This document shows, piece after piece, positions 1-7,976 of a stretch of DNA of 64,000 nucleotides. Source of the DNA: Dasania phycosphaerae. GTDB taxonomy: Bacteria > Pseudomonadota > Gammaproteobacteria > Pseudomonadales > Dasaniaceae. Below the pieces are notes generated by a model that saw only the letters and a program-made list of their open reading frames with translations, did no database searches and was not told the origin of the DNA. The stretch spans positions 469,814 through 533,813 of the forward strand of contig NZ_JAPTGG010000001.1 of assembly GCF_026891035.1 (NCBI RefSeq). The letters run 5' to 3'. Position 1 is the first letter of the stretch, and each line of letters begins with the position of its first letter. Made by a program: the position numbers and the translations under genes.

Positions 1-54
1 GACACCTTCTGCGGTAAAACGGCAGAACTTACGACGACGGAAAAAACGTGCCAT
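1..54 (-). CDS. rpsR: 30S ribosomal protein S18, N-terminal part (cut by window edge)
   Basis: Only the first 18 codons lie in the window. They read MARFFRRRKFCRFTAEGV, the typical basic, Arg-rich N-terminus of S18, which binds the 30S platform as a heterodimer with S6. The gene follows rpsF on the same strand after a gap of about 46 bases, with a Shine-Dalgarno-like GAGGAGT upstream of the ATG. This is the standard rpsF-rpsR operon order. The rest of the gene, and probably rplI, lies beyond base 1. Confidence 0.93.
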   Translation of the reverse strand, partial: MARFFRRRKFCRFTAEGV

Positions 55-100
55 GGTGTTACTCCTCAAATTCACAAATAAGCTGCTAGCAGCTAGTTAA

Positions 101-532
101 TTACTCTTCGCCAGCCTGCTCAGCTGATTCTTCAGAATCATCGCTATCGGCAGTTTCAGTAGCGGTTTCTTGAGTACGCTCTACGCGGCTGTTGCGACGC
201 TCGCGGCTCTCTTTTTCGGCTTTCATGATGGGCGACTCTTCAGTAACAGCAGCATCACAACGGATAACCATGTTACGCAACACAGCATCGTTATAACGGA
301 AAGCTGTTTCCAACTCGTCCATAGCGGTTTGAGAGGCTTCAACATTCATTAGAATGTAGTGAGCTTTGTGAATTTTGTTGATAGGGTAAGCCAACTGACG
401 ACGGCCCCAATCTTCAAAACGGTGGATTTTGCCACCATCAGATTCAATAGTTTGTGTATAGCGCTCAACCATGCTGGGCACTTGTTCACTTTGATCTGGG
501 TGTACCAGAAATACGATTTCGTAATGACGCAT
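101..532 (-). CDS. rpsF: 30S ribosomal protein S6
   Basis: S6 of the 30S subunit platform; pairs with S18. The N-terminus MRHYEIVFLVHPDQSEQV and the segment FEDWGRRQLAYPI (about residues 39-51) are diagnostic of S6. The 143-aa length is slightly above the usual 131-135 aa because of an acidic, low-complexity tail rich in Glu, Asp, Ser and Thr from about residue 105. E. coli S6 also has a Glu-rich tail that is extended by RimK; whether that happens here is unknown. The start has the Shine-Dalgarno TAAGGAG 7 bases upstream. First gene of the rpsF-rpsR operon. Confidence 0.97.
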   Translation of the reverse strand: MRHYEIVFLVHPDQSEQVPSMVERYTQTIESDGGKIHRFEDWGRRQLAYPINKIHKAHYILMNVEASQTAMDELETAFRYNDAVLRNMVIRCDAAVTEESPIMKAEKESRERRNSRVERTQETATETADSDDSEESAEQAGEE

Positions 533-637
533 ATTTGCTCCTTACGGGTTAAAGTCACCCGGCAATCGCAGCCAGTATGACAAGGAGGATCGAACCGTTA
601 CCTGGCAAGCAAGCGAGCCGGATCGAAAGGAGGCGCG

Positions 638-666
638 ATTTTATGCAAAGAGGGGGGGATATGCAA
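638..666 (-). promoter_or_regulatory. candidate sigma-70 promoter of rpsF-rpsR
   Basis: On the minus strand a -35-like TTGCAT (666..661) and a -10-like TAAAAT (643..638) are 17 bases apart. A GC-rich discriminator (CGCGCC) follows, as in stringently controlled ribosomal promoters. The -35 overlaps the foot of the 18-bp palindrome at 662-700. The leader to the rpsF start is about 100 bases and includes a CGGGT/ACCCG hairpin just before the Shine-Dalgarno; S6:S18 autoregulation is known in other bacteria but is not shown here. Confidence 0.45.
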
Positions 667-700
667 GCCCTTTGGCTGATATTCAGCCAAAGGGCTTGCA
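662..700. repeat. perfect 18-bp inverted repeat with 3-base loop
   Basis: TGCAAGCCCTTTGGCTGA (662-679), loop TAT, then its exact reverse complement (683-700). It lies in the 383-base gap between the FAD oxidoreductase and rpsF, at the upstream edge of the candidate rpsF promoter. No T-run follows on either strand, so it is not a classical terminator. The rest of the gap holds CTTGCAGCTT-type repeats and no convincing gene. Confidence 0.85.
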
Positions 701-908
701 GCTGTAAGTGGCAAGCTACAAGCGGCAAGCAGATCCGTGTTGAAACTAGGCCATTATTTCTTGCAGCTTGCCACTAGAGCTCTTCTACTAAAAAGCGAAA
801 AGCAGGTACAGGAGAACCTTTCCGCACAGGCCTCATAAACGGCAGGCAAGCAGACCAGCGCTTTACCCCCCCCTTATCACTTGCAGCTTGCAGCTTATCG
901 CTTGCCAC
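695..908. repeat. cluster of CTTGCAGCTTGCCACT-type short repeats
   Basis: Variants of one short word occur here at 695-731 (GGGCTTGCAGCTGTAAGTGG, then GCAAGCTACAAGCGGCAAGC), 759-776 (CTTGCAGCTTGCCACTAG) and about 879-909 (CTTGCAGCTTGCAGCTTATC, then GCTTGCCACT). Related copies lie at 55495-55522 and 56193-56221. All are intergenic, next to gene 3' ends. The function is unknown; they look like a dispersed repeat family of this genome. Confidence 0.6.
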
Positions 909-909
909 T

Positions 910-936
910 AAAATCCTAGAGCTCATCTAGGATTTT
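910..936 (-). terminator. rho-independent terminator overlapping the stop codon of the FAD oxidoreductase
   Basis: The stem AAAATCCTAGA (910-920) pairs with TCTAGGATTTT (926-936) around a 5-base loop. On the minus strand the hairpin ends in a short T-run. It includes the TAG stop and the last codons of the oxidoreductase gene. Confidence 0.6.
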
Positions 937-2220
937 ATAGTACATCATCCCCAGTGCCATAGCCGGGCGGCGCAGCAGCTTACCGCCGGGCCAGCTCATA
1001 TGCTTAACCTTGGCGAAGGTATCAAAGCGCTCGGCATGGCCGGCTATCATCTCGGCGGTCACTCTGGCGGTCATATGGCTGGGAGCCACGCCGTGGCCAG
1101 AATAGGCCTGTATATAGAAGACGTTATCCGACAAGCGCCCCAGCTGCGTCAGGCGGTTGATGCCTATGCCCATCTGCCCGCTCCAGCCGTAATCTATGCG
1201 CAGATCGGCTAGCTCAGGAAACACCTTCAGCATTTTTTTACGCAGTGTACCCACCACATCATTGGGCTCTAGGCCCGTGTAATTCGACAGGCCACCAAAC
1301 AACATGCGCTTGTCGGCGGTGAGGCGGAAGTAATCCAACGCCGTGCGGGGATCACACACGGCAATATCGGCGGGCAGGGTTTGCTTTATCTGGGCCTCGC
1401 TTAAGGGCTCGGTAGCTATTACACAACTGGTAGAGGGCAGCACCTTACAGGCCAGCTTGGGCTCTAAATCCCCCATATAGGCGTTACCGCAGGTCACCAC
1501 ATATTTGGCCTTAACCACGCCTTGATCGGTATGCACCTCGGGCCGCGGGCCGTGCACTATATTACGCACCCGCGATTGCTCAAAGATCTGTACACCTAAG
1601 CTCTCGGCTGCCCTGGCCTCACCCAAACACAAATTCAGCGAATGCACATGGCCGTAGCCATTATGGTTAATCAGGCCGCCTATATAGTTATCGGAGTTCA
1701 CATAAGCTTTAATACCCTGACTATCGAACAACTCCAGCTTGTGGGGGTAGCCATTTTTTTCCTGATACTCGCGCCATTGCTCAAACTCACGCATATGGCG
1801 GGGCTTAATCGCAACGCTGCCATAGCCCCACTTAAGATCGCACTGTATATCGTATTTGGCGACACGTTCGCGAATAATTTCGCAACACTCCACCCCCATA
1901 TCAAAGATACGGCGTATACCTTCTTTGCCTATCCATTTTTCAAAGCGGTGGTGATCGTGACCTATGCCTCCAATAATTTGCCCACCATTGCGGCCCGAGG
2001 CTCCCCAGCTAATGCGATTAGCTTCGACTAAGACCACCTTATAGCCGCGCTCGGCTAATTCCAGCGCCGTATTCACGCCAGTAAAACCGCCGCCTATGAT
2101 GGCCACATCGGCTTGTACCTCCCCCTGTAATTGCGGGTAATCGGTTTGCCAATTGGCGGTGGCGGCATAATAGGAGCCGGTGTGCTCGCTGGTTTCTTGA
2201 CTAGGTTTCAACCAAAACAT
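916..2220 (-). CDS. FAD-dependent oxidoreductase of the DAO family, PuuB-like
   Basis: Flavin amine or amino-acid oxidase, 434 aa. A Rossmann dinucleotide motif VAIIGGGFTG lies at about residues 40-49, with the acidic end of beta-2 (VLVEANR) following and the family motif GASGRNGGQI near 73-82. A C-terminal FAD-contact segment YSGHGVAPSHM is also seen. Length and motifs match gamma-glutamylputrescine oxidoreductase-like proteins (PuuB/OrdL), but no other puu gene is nearby, so the substrate cannot be named. It sits between rlmB and rpsF, which are usually closer together, so it is an insertion in a conserved ribosomal neighbourhood. Monocistronic: 440 bases separate it from rlmB and it has its own terminator. 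Confidence 0.85.
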   Translation of the reverse strand: MFWLKPSQETSEHTGSYYAATANWQTDYPQLQGEVQADVAIIGGGFTGVNTALELAERGYKVVLVEANRISWGASGRNGGQIIGGIGHDHHRFEKWIGKEGIRRIFDMGVECCEIIRERVAKYDIQCDLKWGYGSVAIKPRHMREFEQWREYQEKNGYPHKLELFDSQGIKAYVNSDNYIGGLINHNGYGHVHSLNLCLGEARAAESLGVQIFEQSRVRNIVHGPRPEVHTDQGVVKAKYVVTCGNAYMGDLEPKLACKVLPSTSCVIATEPLSEAQIKQTLPADIAVCDPRTALDYFRLTADKRMLFGGLSNYTGLEPNDVVGTLRKKMLKVFPELADLRIDYGWSGQMGIGINRLTQLGRLSDNVFYIQAYSGHGVAPSHMTARVTAEMIAGHAERFDTFAKVKHMSWPGGKLLRRPAMALGMMYYKILDEL

Positions 2221-2373
2221 AGAACTTTCCCACTATTAGACAGCCGCACTGCAAGAGTCACTTAAGATTAAAATTAACAGGACAGCTATAAACTATATAA
2301 ACAATCACCCGTACCGCAACACACTGTCGCAGGCACAAGCATCATAGAGCGCGCTAAACGCAACGCTTAAACA

Positions 2374-2496
2374 TTAGAGGGAGGTTGCGGGGTCTTCGTC
2401 TTCACCGCGAAAGTAGTCCTGCCAGGCTGCAGCCGTACATACCCAGTGCGACCAGGTAATAAAGGTAGGCTTGCCAGCGCTGGAGATCGTGTTCAT
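2374..2496 (-). CDS. possible 40-aa small protein, unrecognised
   Basis: The 439-base gap between the oxidoreductase and rlmB holds an open frame starting ATG at 2496 and ending TAA at 2374. The product is Trp-rich in its middle (TWSHWVCTAAAWQDYF) and acidic near the end (RGEDEDPATSL). No clear Shine-Dalgarno precedes it. The composition looks protein-like rather than random, so it could be a small protein or the remnant of a longer gene. Apart from the hairpins listed separately, nothing else is seen in this gap. Confidence 0.25.
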   Translation of the reverse strand: MNTISSAGKPTFITWSHWVCTAAAWQDYFRGEDEDPATSL

Positions 2497-2540
2497 ATAC
2501 ACAAAGCCAATACAGGAATGAATGAGCGTTCATTAAAACG

Positions 2541-2572
2541 CGCCTCCCCCATTGTTGTCAATGGGGGAGGCG
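2541..2572 (-). terminator. strong hairpin terminator downstream of rlmB
   Basis: A perfect 14-bp stem CGCCTCCCCCATTG (2541-2554), loop TTGT, then the exact complement (2559-2572). On the minus strand it is followed by CGTTTTAATG, a short T-run. It lies about 90 bases past the rlmB stop. Confidence 0.65.
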
Positions 2573-2590
2573 GGGCATAATGCTATACGC

Positions 2591-2607
2591 ACTCCGGAGG
2601 CCGGAGT
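2591..2607. repeat. REP-like palindrome ACTCCGG-AGG-CCGGAGT
   Basis: A 7-bp perfect stem with a 3-base loop. The same stem sequence recurs at 55411-55430 with a 6-base loop. It resembles the widespread ACTCCGG..CCGGAGT intergenic palindromes of proteobacteria. Confidence 0.5.
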
Positions 2608-2617
2608 CTATCTTTTT

Positions 2618-2661
2618 CTAGCGACTAGCGACTTTCCACTAGAGACTTTCCACTAGAGACT
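2618..2661. repeat. short tandem and dispersed repeat (CTAGCGACT / CCACTAGAGACT)
   Basis: Directly past the rlmB stop the sequence repeats CTAGCGACTAGCGACT and then CTTTCCACTAGAGA twice. A related string (TCTCTAGTCGCTAGCG) lies at about 48938-48956 between rsuA and the DUF72 gene. Both sites are intergenic, at gene 3' ends. Confidence 0.5.
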
Positions 2662-3406
2662 AGGAGGCTGGCCGCCTTTGGCGGCCGATCTCAAACAAAC
2701 ACACCCCCGTAGCCACCGACACATTCAAACTGCTGACACTGCCCGCCATGGGCAGCTTGATTAGATAGTCGCAGTGCTCACGGGTGAGGCGGCGCATGCC
2801 CTTACCCTCAGCCCCCATAATTAACGCTATGGGGCCGGACATATCAACGTCGTAAATTTCCTGCTCGGCCTCACCGGCGGTGCCGTATATCCATATGCCG
2901 CGCTGCTGTAAGTCGCGCAGGGTACGCGCCAAGTTAGTGATTTGCACAAAGGGCATAACCTCGGCAGCACCACAGGCCACCTTGCGGGCGGTGGCGTTTA
3001 AACCGGCGGCATTGTCTTTGGGGACGATAACCGCATCCACGCCAGCGGCATCGGCGGTACGCAGGCAGGCGCCCAAATTGTGGGGGTCGGTCACACCATC
3101 CAAAATCAATAATAAAGGCGGGTGATCCAGCTCATCTAACAACAGCTCTAAGTCGCGCTCGCGCAACAACTGGCTGCCCTGAGATTGCGCCACCACACCT
3201 TGGTGCTGGCCCTTGACCATATCGTCTAAATCTTTTCTATCCAGATACTCACAGGCTATCTCGGCTTGCTCGGCGCTAGCCAATAAAGCCTCCATGCGAG
3301 CGTCTTTGCGGCCGCGCTGAATATACAGTTTCTCTACTCGCTCAGGCTGGCGTTCCAGTAAAGAGGCGACGGCATGTATGCCAAAAATCAAAGTGGTATT
3401 GCTCAC
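2660..3406 (-). CDS. rlmB: 23S rRNA (guanosine-2'-O)-methyltransferase RlmB
   Basis: SPOUT-family methyltransferase that 2'-O-methylates G2251 in the 23S P-loop using SAM. The N-terminal L30e-like substrate domain covers about residues 1-80. The SPOUT motifs follow: DPHNLGACLRTADAAG (about 107-122), LIMGAEGKGMRRLT (about 195-208) and the knot segment PMAGSVSSLNVSVATG. The 248-aa length is as expected (E. coli 243). Its position upstream of rpsF is the classical gammaproteobacterial arrangement, here interrupted by the FAD oxidoreductase gene. Confidence 0.96.
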   Translation of the reverse strand: MSNTTLIFGIHAVASLLERQPERVEKLYIQRGRKDARMEALLASAEQAEIACEYLDRKDLDDMVKGQHQGVVAQSQGSQLLRERDLELLLDELDHPPLLLILDGVTDPHNLGACLRTADAAGVDAVIVPKDNAAGLNATARKVACGAAEVMPFVQITNLARTLRDLQQRGIWIYGTAGEAEQEIYDVDMSGPIALIMGAEGKGMRRLTREHCDYLIKLPMAGSVSSLNVSVATGVCLFEIGRQRRPAS

Positions 3407-3846
3407 GGTATGGGGCTGCCTGTGGGTAAGGGGTTAATGGATCAGTGGCGGGATTTTACATGGTTTTGAGGGGGAATGCGCTGGGGTGGTTTTTTAAAAA
3501 AGAGCTGCGCGACCCTGTGCTTATCTAAGACCTCATAGCAACACTCCAGATAAAACGCACAACCCGTCTCATCAAAAAAGCATGCATGCCGTTTTACCCA
3601 GCTGTATAGCCTTGCTTGGTAAACACCAGCTCTTGCAAAAGTAGCAAACTGATCAGGAGCCTTGGCTAGAATACCACCATAAGCAATACCCTATTAAGGC
3701 AATAACCGCTACGTCAGTAGCTTTGTAAAAATTTAGTTATCTGGAAAAACATCTAAAAGAAAAACTTGTGAACTAAATTTGACCTAGCAGAAAGCTTTAT
3801 AAAAAGCTGATAACTACCAGGTCAAACCTGAATTGCTGCGCCTTAT
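3407..3846. other. 440-base intergenic region without a recognised gene
   Basis: Lies between rlmB and the ankyrin lipoprotein gene. AT-rich towards 3846. At 3781-3823 an outer GACCT/AGGTC pair encloses a hairpin AGCTTT-ATAA-AAAGCT, which may act in transcription termination of the ankyrin gene on the minus strand. No protein-like frame was seen. Confidence 0.4.
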
Positions 3847-5532
3847 TTACTGGGAAACAGCACGTTTGGATGTTCCCCCTCCGCTGCTGCACACACACTC
3901 GTATTGGAAAGCTTTACGGGTATAGCGATGCTTTCCTCCACCTAGCTTTTGAATATCGGGGGTAGGGCCGAACACATAATTTGGCGCGCCCGTTGCCGCA
4001 GACCCAACCGCTGCCGGCACATCACCTGATTTGCATTTGTAGGCCACGTCATCTCTGGGCATGCCATTACCCCAATCAAATTCGGCGGTGAATTCAGGGG
4101 CTGTGTACGGGCCACCGCAAACTGGTACCGGCTTCAGGTAATTCATACTCACGTCCCCACTCTTGCCGCCTGCAGCAGCGCTCGTCGATACGCTTTGGCC
4201 TCTTGCCGTCGAAGCTTCAATACCTGCCAGGCGTTTTTCAATGACGGCAATATCCGCATTAATTTTGGCCATTTTCTGGGCATTATCGATGGCGTATAGC
4301 GTACGCTGAGTATCCGCCACACTCTTCTCAATAATCTGATCTGCGACAGTGCTGCTGCCAACTGCTTGCTGTATGTGTTGAGCAAAGCTGTACATGTTTT
4401 GCCTGTCTCGATTATCCGCCGCGGCCTTTTCACTACGCCCAAAACGATCGCGAATACGCTTCATACGGTTAATCTCATTGGCATACTGCCGCTCAAGTGA
4501 GGCCACGCTAGCCACGCCTTTCATTTTTTCACCGATCACATCATCGGCCTGAGAGGAATGCTCACCAAATAGCTTGGCTAACTGCTTACGCTGCTTCCTA
4601 TAAGGTGGGCAAAGTTTGTCTTTCTCCCTGTCTAACGCATCCAGCAGCTGTCTTTGATAGTCCTCACAAGCCGGTGAGGGATGTTGATCGCCGTAAACCG
4701 AAACGATGCAAGTAAACTCACTGGCTTGGCTGTACATCCGCCCCGATGTGAAACAAGGTGCCGCCGTTTCCCTTAGACTGGCCACCGCAGCCTTCAAATC
4801 AGCGTCATTATCAAAGTACTGCCTGATGGCATCTCTCTTTTCAACATAAATCGCCCGCCCCCGTTTATACTTGTAGTATGCCTCCAAGGTATCGAAGAAT
4901 AAGACCTCTTCAAGAAATCCCGCTATACCGTATTTTTGTCTTAACTTGGCATGTTTAATAATACTTTCAAAAGTTGAACGGTCGGCCCCATAACGAACCA
5001 ACAACTCAGCACGTTTAACATAAGGGTCTGTATTGGTTTTCATACCCTTTTTGTAATAGTTAGAATATTTATCCCATGCAGTATCACGCAAGACAGAGCT
5101 GCCTAATGTATCGACAGCATTCGGGTCAGCACCGGCTTGCAACATGGCCTCAATCATCTGTAGATCGTGGGTATCATCATAAGGCAATGCATAACCGCCA
5201 ATTTCTGCTCTCAGGGGACGCAGCACGGCCAATGTTAAAATAGGTTCGTATATTATTTGATTTGAAGCCACCGATGGCACCATGGCGTTAACATCTGCAC
5301 CCTTTGCAATCAGCTCTGGCACACGCTCAGGCGTATGCATAATAGCGGCAGCCAAGGGCGTGAGCCCTAGTGGCGATTGCCGATTAATGTCACCAACGCC
5401 TGATAACAACACACGGCTTTCAGCGGTATGCGTCTCTTTATTTTTTTGGTAATCAAAACCAGAACAGCCGACAACCATTAAAACCAGCAGAATTAAACCA
5501 AATAACTGAGTAAGTTGGCGCTTTATTTCCAT
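3847..5532 (-). CDS. ankyrin-repeat lipoprotein, function unknown
   Basis: 561 aa from the chosen start. The frame opens 50 codons further upstream (5682), but the internal ATG at 5532 begins MEIKRQLTQLFGLILLVLMV followed by VGC, a lipoprotein signal with the lipobox VVGC, so this start is preferred. Ankyrin-like units are visible: SPLGLTPLAAAIMHTPERV then LIAKGADVNA, and MIEAMLQAGADPNAVDTLGS. The middle is helical and charged with coiled-coil character (about residues 240-470). The C-terminal roughly 100 residues hold several Cys (VPVCGG, YKCKSGD, YECVCSSGG) and may form a small disulfide domain. Probably membrane-anchored in the periplasm. Ankyrin proteins often bind partners; none is evident here. 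Stands alone on this strand. Confidence 0.65.
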   Translation of the reverse strand: MEIKRQLTQLFGLILLVLMVVGCSGFDYQKNKETHTAESRVLLSGVGDINRQSPLGLTPLAAAIMHTPERVPELIAKGADVNAMVPSVASNQIIYEPILTLAVLRPLRAEIGGYALPYDDTHDLQMIEAMLQAGADPNAVDTLGSSVLRDTAWDKYSNYYKKGMKTNTDPYVKRAELLVRYGADRSTFESIIKHAKLRQKYGIAGFLEEVLFFDTLEAYYKYKRGRAIYVEKRDAIRQYFDNDADLKAAVASLRETAAPCFTSGRMYSQASEFTCIVSVYGDQHPSPACEDYQRQLLDALDREKDKLCPPYRKQRKQLAKLFGEHSSQADDVIGEKMKGVASVASLERQYANEINRMKRIRDRFGRSEKAAADNRDRQNMYSFAQHIQQAVGSSTVADQIIEKSVADTQRTLYAIDNAQKMAKINADIAVIEKRLAGIEASTARGQSVSTSAAAGGKSGDVSMNYLKPVPVCGGPYTAPEFTAEFDWGNGMPRDDVAYKCKSGDVPAAVGSAATGAPNYVFGPTPDIQKLGGGKHRYTRKAFQYECVCSSGGGTSKRAVSQ

Positions 5533-5725
5533 ATCGTTTCTCTCATCAATTAAGCTGCCCACAGACGACAAATAAAAAAAAACGATGATTATAACTAACA
5601 CTATTAAAAGAAACCAAGTACAGGAATCGCAACATTTTTTAACCCGTCTGAGCTCTGCTAGACTCCTTCCAGCCAACGCCATTCAAAGAAAAGGATTTGA
5701 AAAAAAGCGATAAGCACCCAAAATC

Positions 5726-5947
5726 CTAATACGAAGACCTAGGCGTAATCTCCGGATTAATCTCACCATAAACCTCGTCAGGGTCCACATCATTAAGCAA
5801 CAACACTTCCCTAACAGCCTCTATATGCTCCAGCACGGTTTGATAGCGCTCGCCGTATTCGTATTGGTTAACTTCTATAGCCTTGGGCATATAGCTAAAC
5901 GCAATTTTTAATGCTTGCAAAGCAGCGGCATCCAATGGTTGGCTCAT
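5726..5947 (-). CDS. hypothetical 73-aa protein
   Basis: Starts MSQPLDAAALQALKIAFSYM and ends in a short acidic segment (NDVDPDEVYGEINPEI). No transmembrane segment or signal peptide; predicted mostly helical and soluble. A Shine-Dalgarno AAGGAGTT lies 7 bases before the ATG, which supports translation. It follows the Nif3-family gene on the same strand by about 20 bases, so the two are probably cotranscribed. I do not recognise the family. Confidence 0.6.
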   Translation of the reverse strand: MSQPLDAAALQALKIAFSYMPKAIEVNQYEYGERYQTVLEHIEAVREVLLLNDVDPDEVYGEINPEITPRSSY

Positions 5948-5968
5948 TGCAAAACTCCTTTAACAGCC

Positions 5969-6745
5969 TTATACGGGGTTATCTATATCCACAAAGTGAT
6001 GTGTTAAACCCAACTCATTGGCCAGCCACTCACCCAAGGCTTTAACACCGTAGCGCTCGGTAGCGTGATGTCCAGCTGCCATATAGTGTATGCCCAACTC
6101 CCTAGCGCTGTGCACGGTGGGCTCTGAGATTTCGCCGGATAAAAATAAATCGGCCCCAGCCGCCACAGCCTGCTCTATATAGCCTTGTGCCGCACCGGTA
6201 CACCAGGCCACCCGGCTAATGGTGGCATCAGCCGCGCCAATTAATAGTGGCTCGCGCTTAAGCACGGTTTTTACTCGCTGGCTAAAATCGGCTGCACTCA
6301 TAGGAGGATTAAGACTACCCACATTACCAACCGGCCGCGCCTCACCGGGTTGCAAGCCACCTTCTACGCTAAGGCCTAATAGCTCAGCCAACTGAGCGTT
6401 GTTGCCCAATACCGGATGGGCATCCAGCGGCAGATGGTAGGCCAGCAGGTTGATATCATTATCCATTAGGGTTTTGATGCGCTGGTATTTCATGCCGGTA
6501 AGGCGAGCGTCTTCCCCCTTCCAAAAATAGCCGTGGTGCACTAATAACGCGTCAGCCTTGAGCTTTACCGCCTCATCTATTAAGGCTTGTGAGGCTGTTA
6601 CCCCCGTCACCAGGGTTTTGATGGTATTAGCGCCCTGCACCTGCAGGCCATTGGGGCAGTAATCGCTAAATTGCTCAGGCATTAACTGCCCTTCTATAGC
6701 ATCGACTAACTGTTTGATTGTTATTGCGTTTTTGGCCTGACTCAT
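5969..6745 (-). CDS. Nif3-like dinuclear metal-centre hexameric protein (YbgI family)
   Basis: 258 aa, the usual size of bacterial YbgI/Nif3 proteins, which form toroidal hexamers with two metals per subunit. Metal-ligand motifs are visible: LLVHHGYFW at about 67-75, AYHLPLDAHPVLGNN near 102-116, and the C-terminal GHHATERYG near 227-235. The biological role of the family is poorly defined; links to GTP cyclohydrolase-like chemistry and metal handling have been proposed. In Pseudomonas the homologue also neighbours algW, as here (divergent, 119 bases apart), so this is conserved context. Confidence 0.9.
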   Translation of the reverse strand: MSQAKNAITIKQLVDAIEGQLMPEQFSDYCPNGLQVQGANTIKTLVTGVTASQALIDEAVKLKADALLVHHGYFWKGEDARLTGMKYQRIKTLMDNDINLLAYHLPLDAHPVLGNNAQLAELLGLSVEGGLQPGEARPVGNVGSLNPPMSAADFSQRVKTVLKREPLLIGAADATISRVAWCTGAAQGYIEQAVAAGADLFLSGEISEPTVHSARELGIHYMAAGHHATERYGVKALGEWLANELGLTHHFVDIDNPV

Positions 6746-6864
6746 TACACCCTCTTTGCGCTATTTCTCATTGTGCGGATACTGATAATAAAAAATTCAT
6801 GCTAGGCTAACAGCCCATTGAATACCAGTGCTAACTCTGCGGCATAGTAAGCGATACCCAATAC

Positions 6865-7965
6865 ATGAATAAACTCATACGATTTTTAAGCTGGCCTGTA
6901 CTTTGTGGCGTGTTAGCCGCCGTGATTATTTTGCAGTACCTCAACAATGGCAACAGTCAGCACTCAGCCCCCGCCAACATTGGCCCCAATAGTTATGCGC
7001 AGTCTGTACAAAATGCCGCCCCGGCGGTGGTGAATATTTACACTAAAAAAACCGTAAAACAAAAACTGCCACCACTGTTTAACGACCCCTTTTTTAGGCA
7101 CTTTTTAGAGCGCAATAACATACGCCAAAAAGAGCGCGTGCAACAAAGCCTGGGCTCTGGCGTAATTATGAATGAGCAGGGCTTTATTTTAACCAATCAC
7201 CACGTTATTAACGGTGCTGAGGAAATCCTAATACTGCTACACGATGGCCGCGAAGCCTTGGCCAATATTGTGGGCAGCGACCCCGACACCGACTTAGCGG
7301 TATTAAAAATCGAGCTGGATGACCTGGCCTTTATCCAATTGGGTGACCCAGCACAGGCACAGGTAGGCGACGTAGTACTGGCCATAGGCAACCCCTACGG
7401 CTTTGGCCAAACCGTTACCCAGGGCATAATCAGCGCCACCGGCCGCTATGGTTTGCAGCTCAATACCTATGAAAACTATATACAAACCGATGCAGCTATT
7501 AACCCCGGCAACTCTGGCGGCGCACTGGTGGACGCCCAAGGCAAATTGCTGGGCATTAACTCCGCCATTTACAGCCGCACCGGCGGCTCGCAAGGTATAG
7601 GCTTGGCCATACCTATAGATTTAGCCCTGCGCATAGCCGAAGATTTAATCCAATACGGTAAAGCCATACGTGGCTGGCTAGGGGTAGAGGTGCAGCCACT
7701 CACGGCCATGGCCGCACAAAATTACAACCTCAGCCCCGGCAATGGTGTGGTAGTGACTGCTGTGGCCGATACCGGCCCCGCCGCACAGGCCATGATAAAA
7801 CCTGGCGACATTATTGTAGCGATTAACAACAAGCCCATAGGCGACGGCAATATAGGTATGAACCTGATTGCCGCCACCCGCCCTGGCGAGCAAGTCAGCA
7901 TAGAGCTGGTGCGCAACCGCAACCACTTTAACGTCACAGCCATAATCGGCAGCCGCCCCGAGTAA
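6865..7965 (+). CDS. periplasmic serine protease of the DegS/AlgW type
   Basis: Membrane-anchored trypsin-like protease of 366 aa with one PDZ domain, the architecture of DegS and AlgW. These proteases sense misfolded outer-membrane proteins and start regulated cleavage of the anti-sigma-E factor (RseA/MucA). A transmembrane anchor lies at about residues 7-26. The catalytic triad is visible: His113 in TNHHVI, Asp143 in DPDTDLAVLKI and Ser217 in NPGNSGGALV. The PDZ domain covers about 270-360. The position next to the his-murA block matches Pseudomonas algW. The anti-sigma factor target is not in the window, so the exact role is inferred. Confidence 0.9.
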   Translation: MNKLIRFLSWPVLCGVLAAVIILQYLNNGNSQHSAPANIGPNSYAQSVQNAAPAVVNIYTKKTVKQKLPPLFNDPFFRHFLERNNIRQKERVQQSLGSGVIMNEQGFILTNHHVINGAEEILILLHDGREALANIVGSDPDTDLAVLKIELDDLAFIQLGDPAQAQVGDVVLAIGNPYGFGQTVTQGIISATGRYGLQLNTYENYIQTDAAINPGNSGGALVDAQGKLLGINSAIYSRTGGSQGIGLAIPIDLALRIAEDLIQYGKAIRGWLGVEVQPLTAMAAQNYNLSPGNGVVVTAVADTGPAAQAMIKPGDIIVAINNKPIGDGNIGMNLIAATRPGEQVSIELVRNRNHFNVTAIIGSRPE

Positions 7966-7976
7966 GGCAGCAGCTT

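Noticed and set aside
5533..5682. 50-codon upstream extension of the ankyrin lipoprotein
   Set aside because: The internal ATG at 5532 is followed at once by a clean lipoprotein signal; starting upstream would bury the lipobox.
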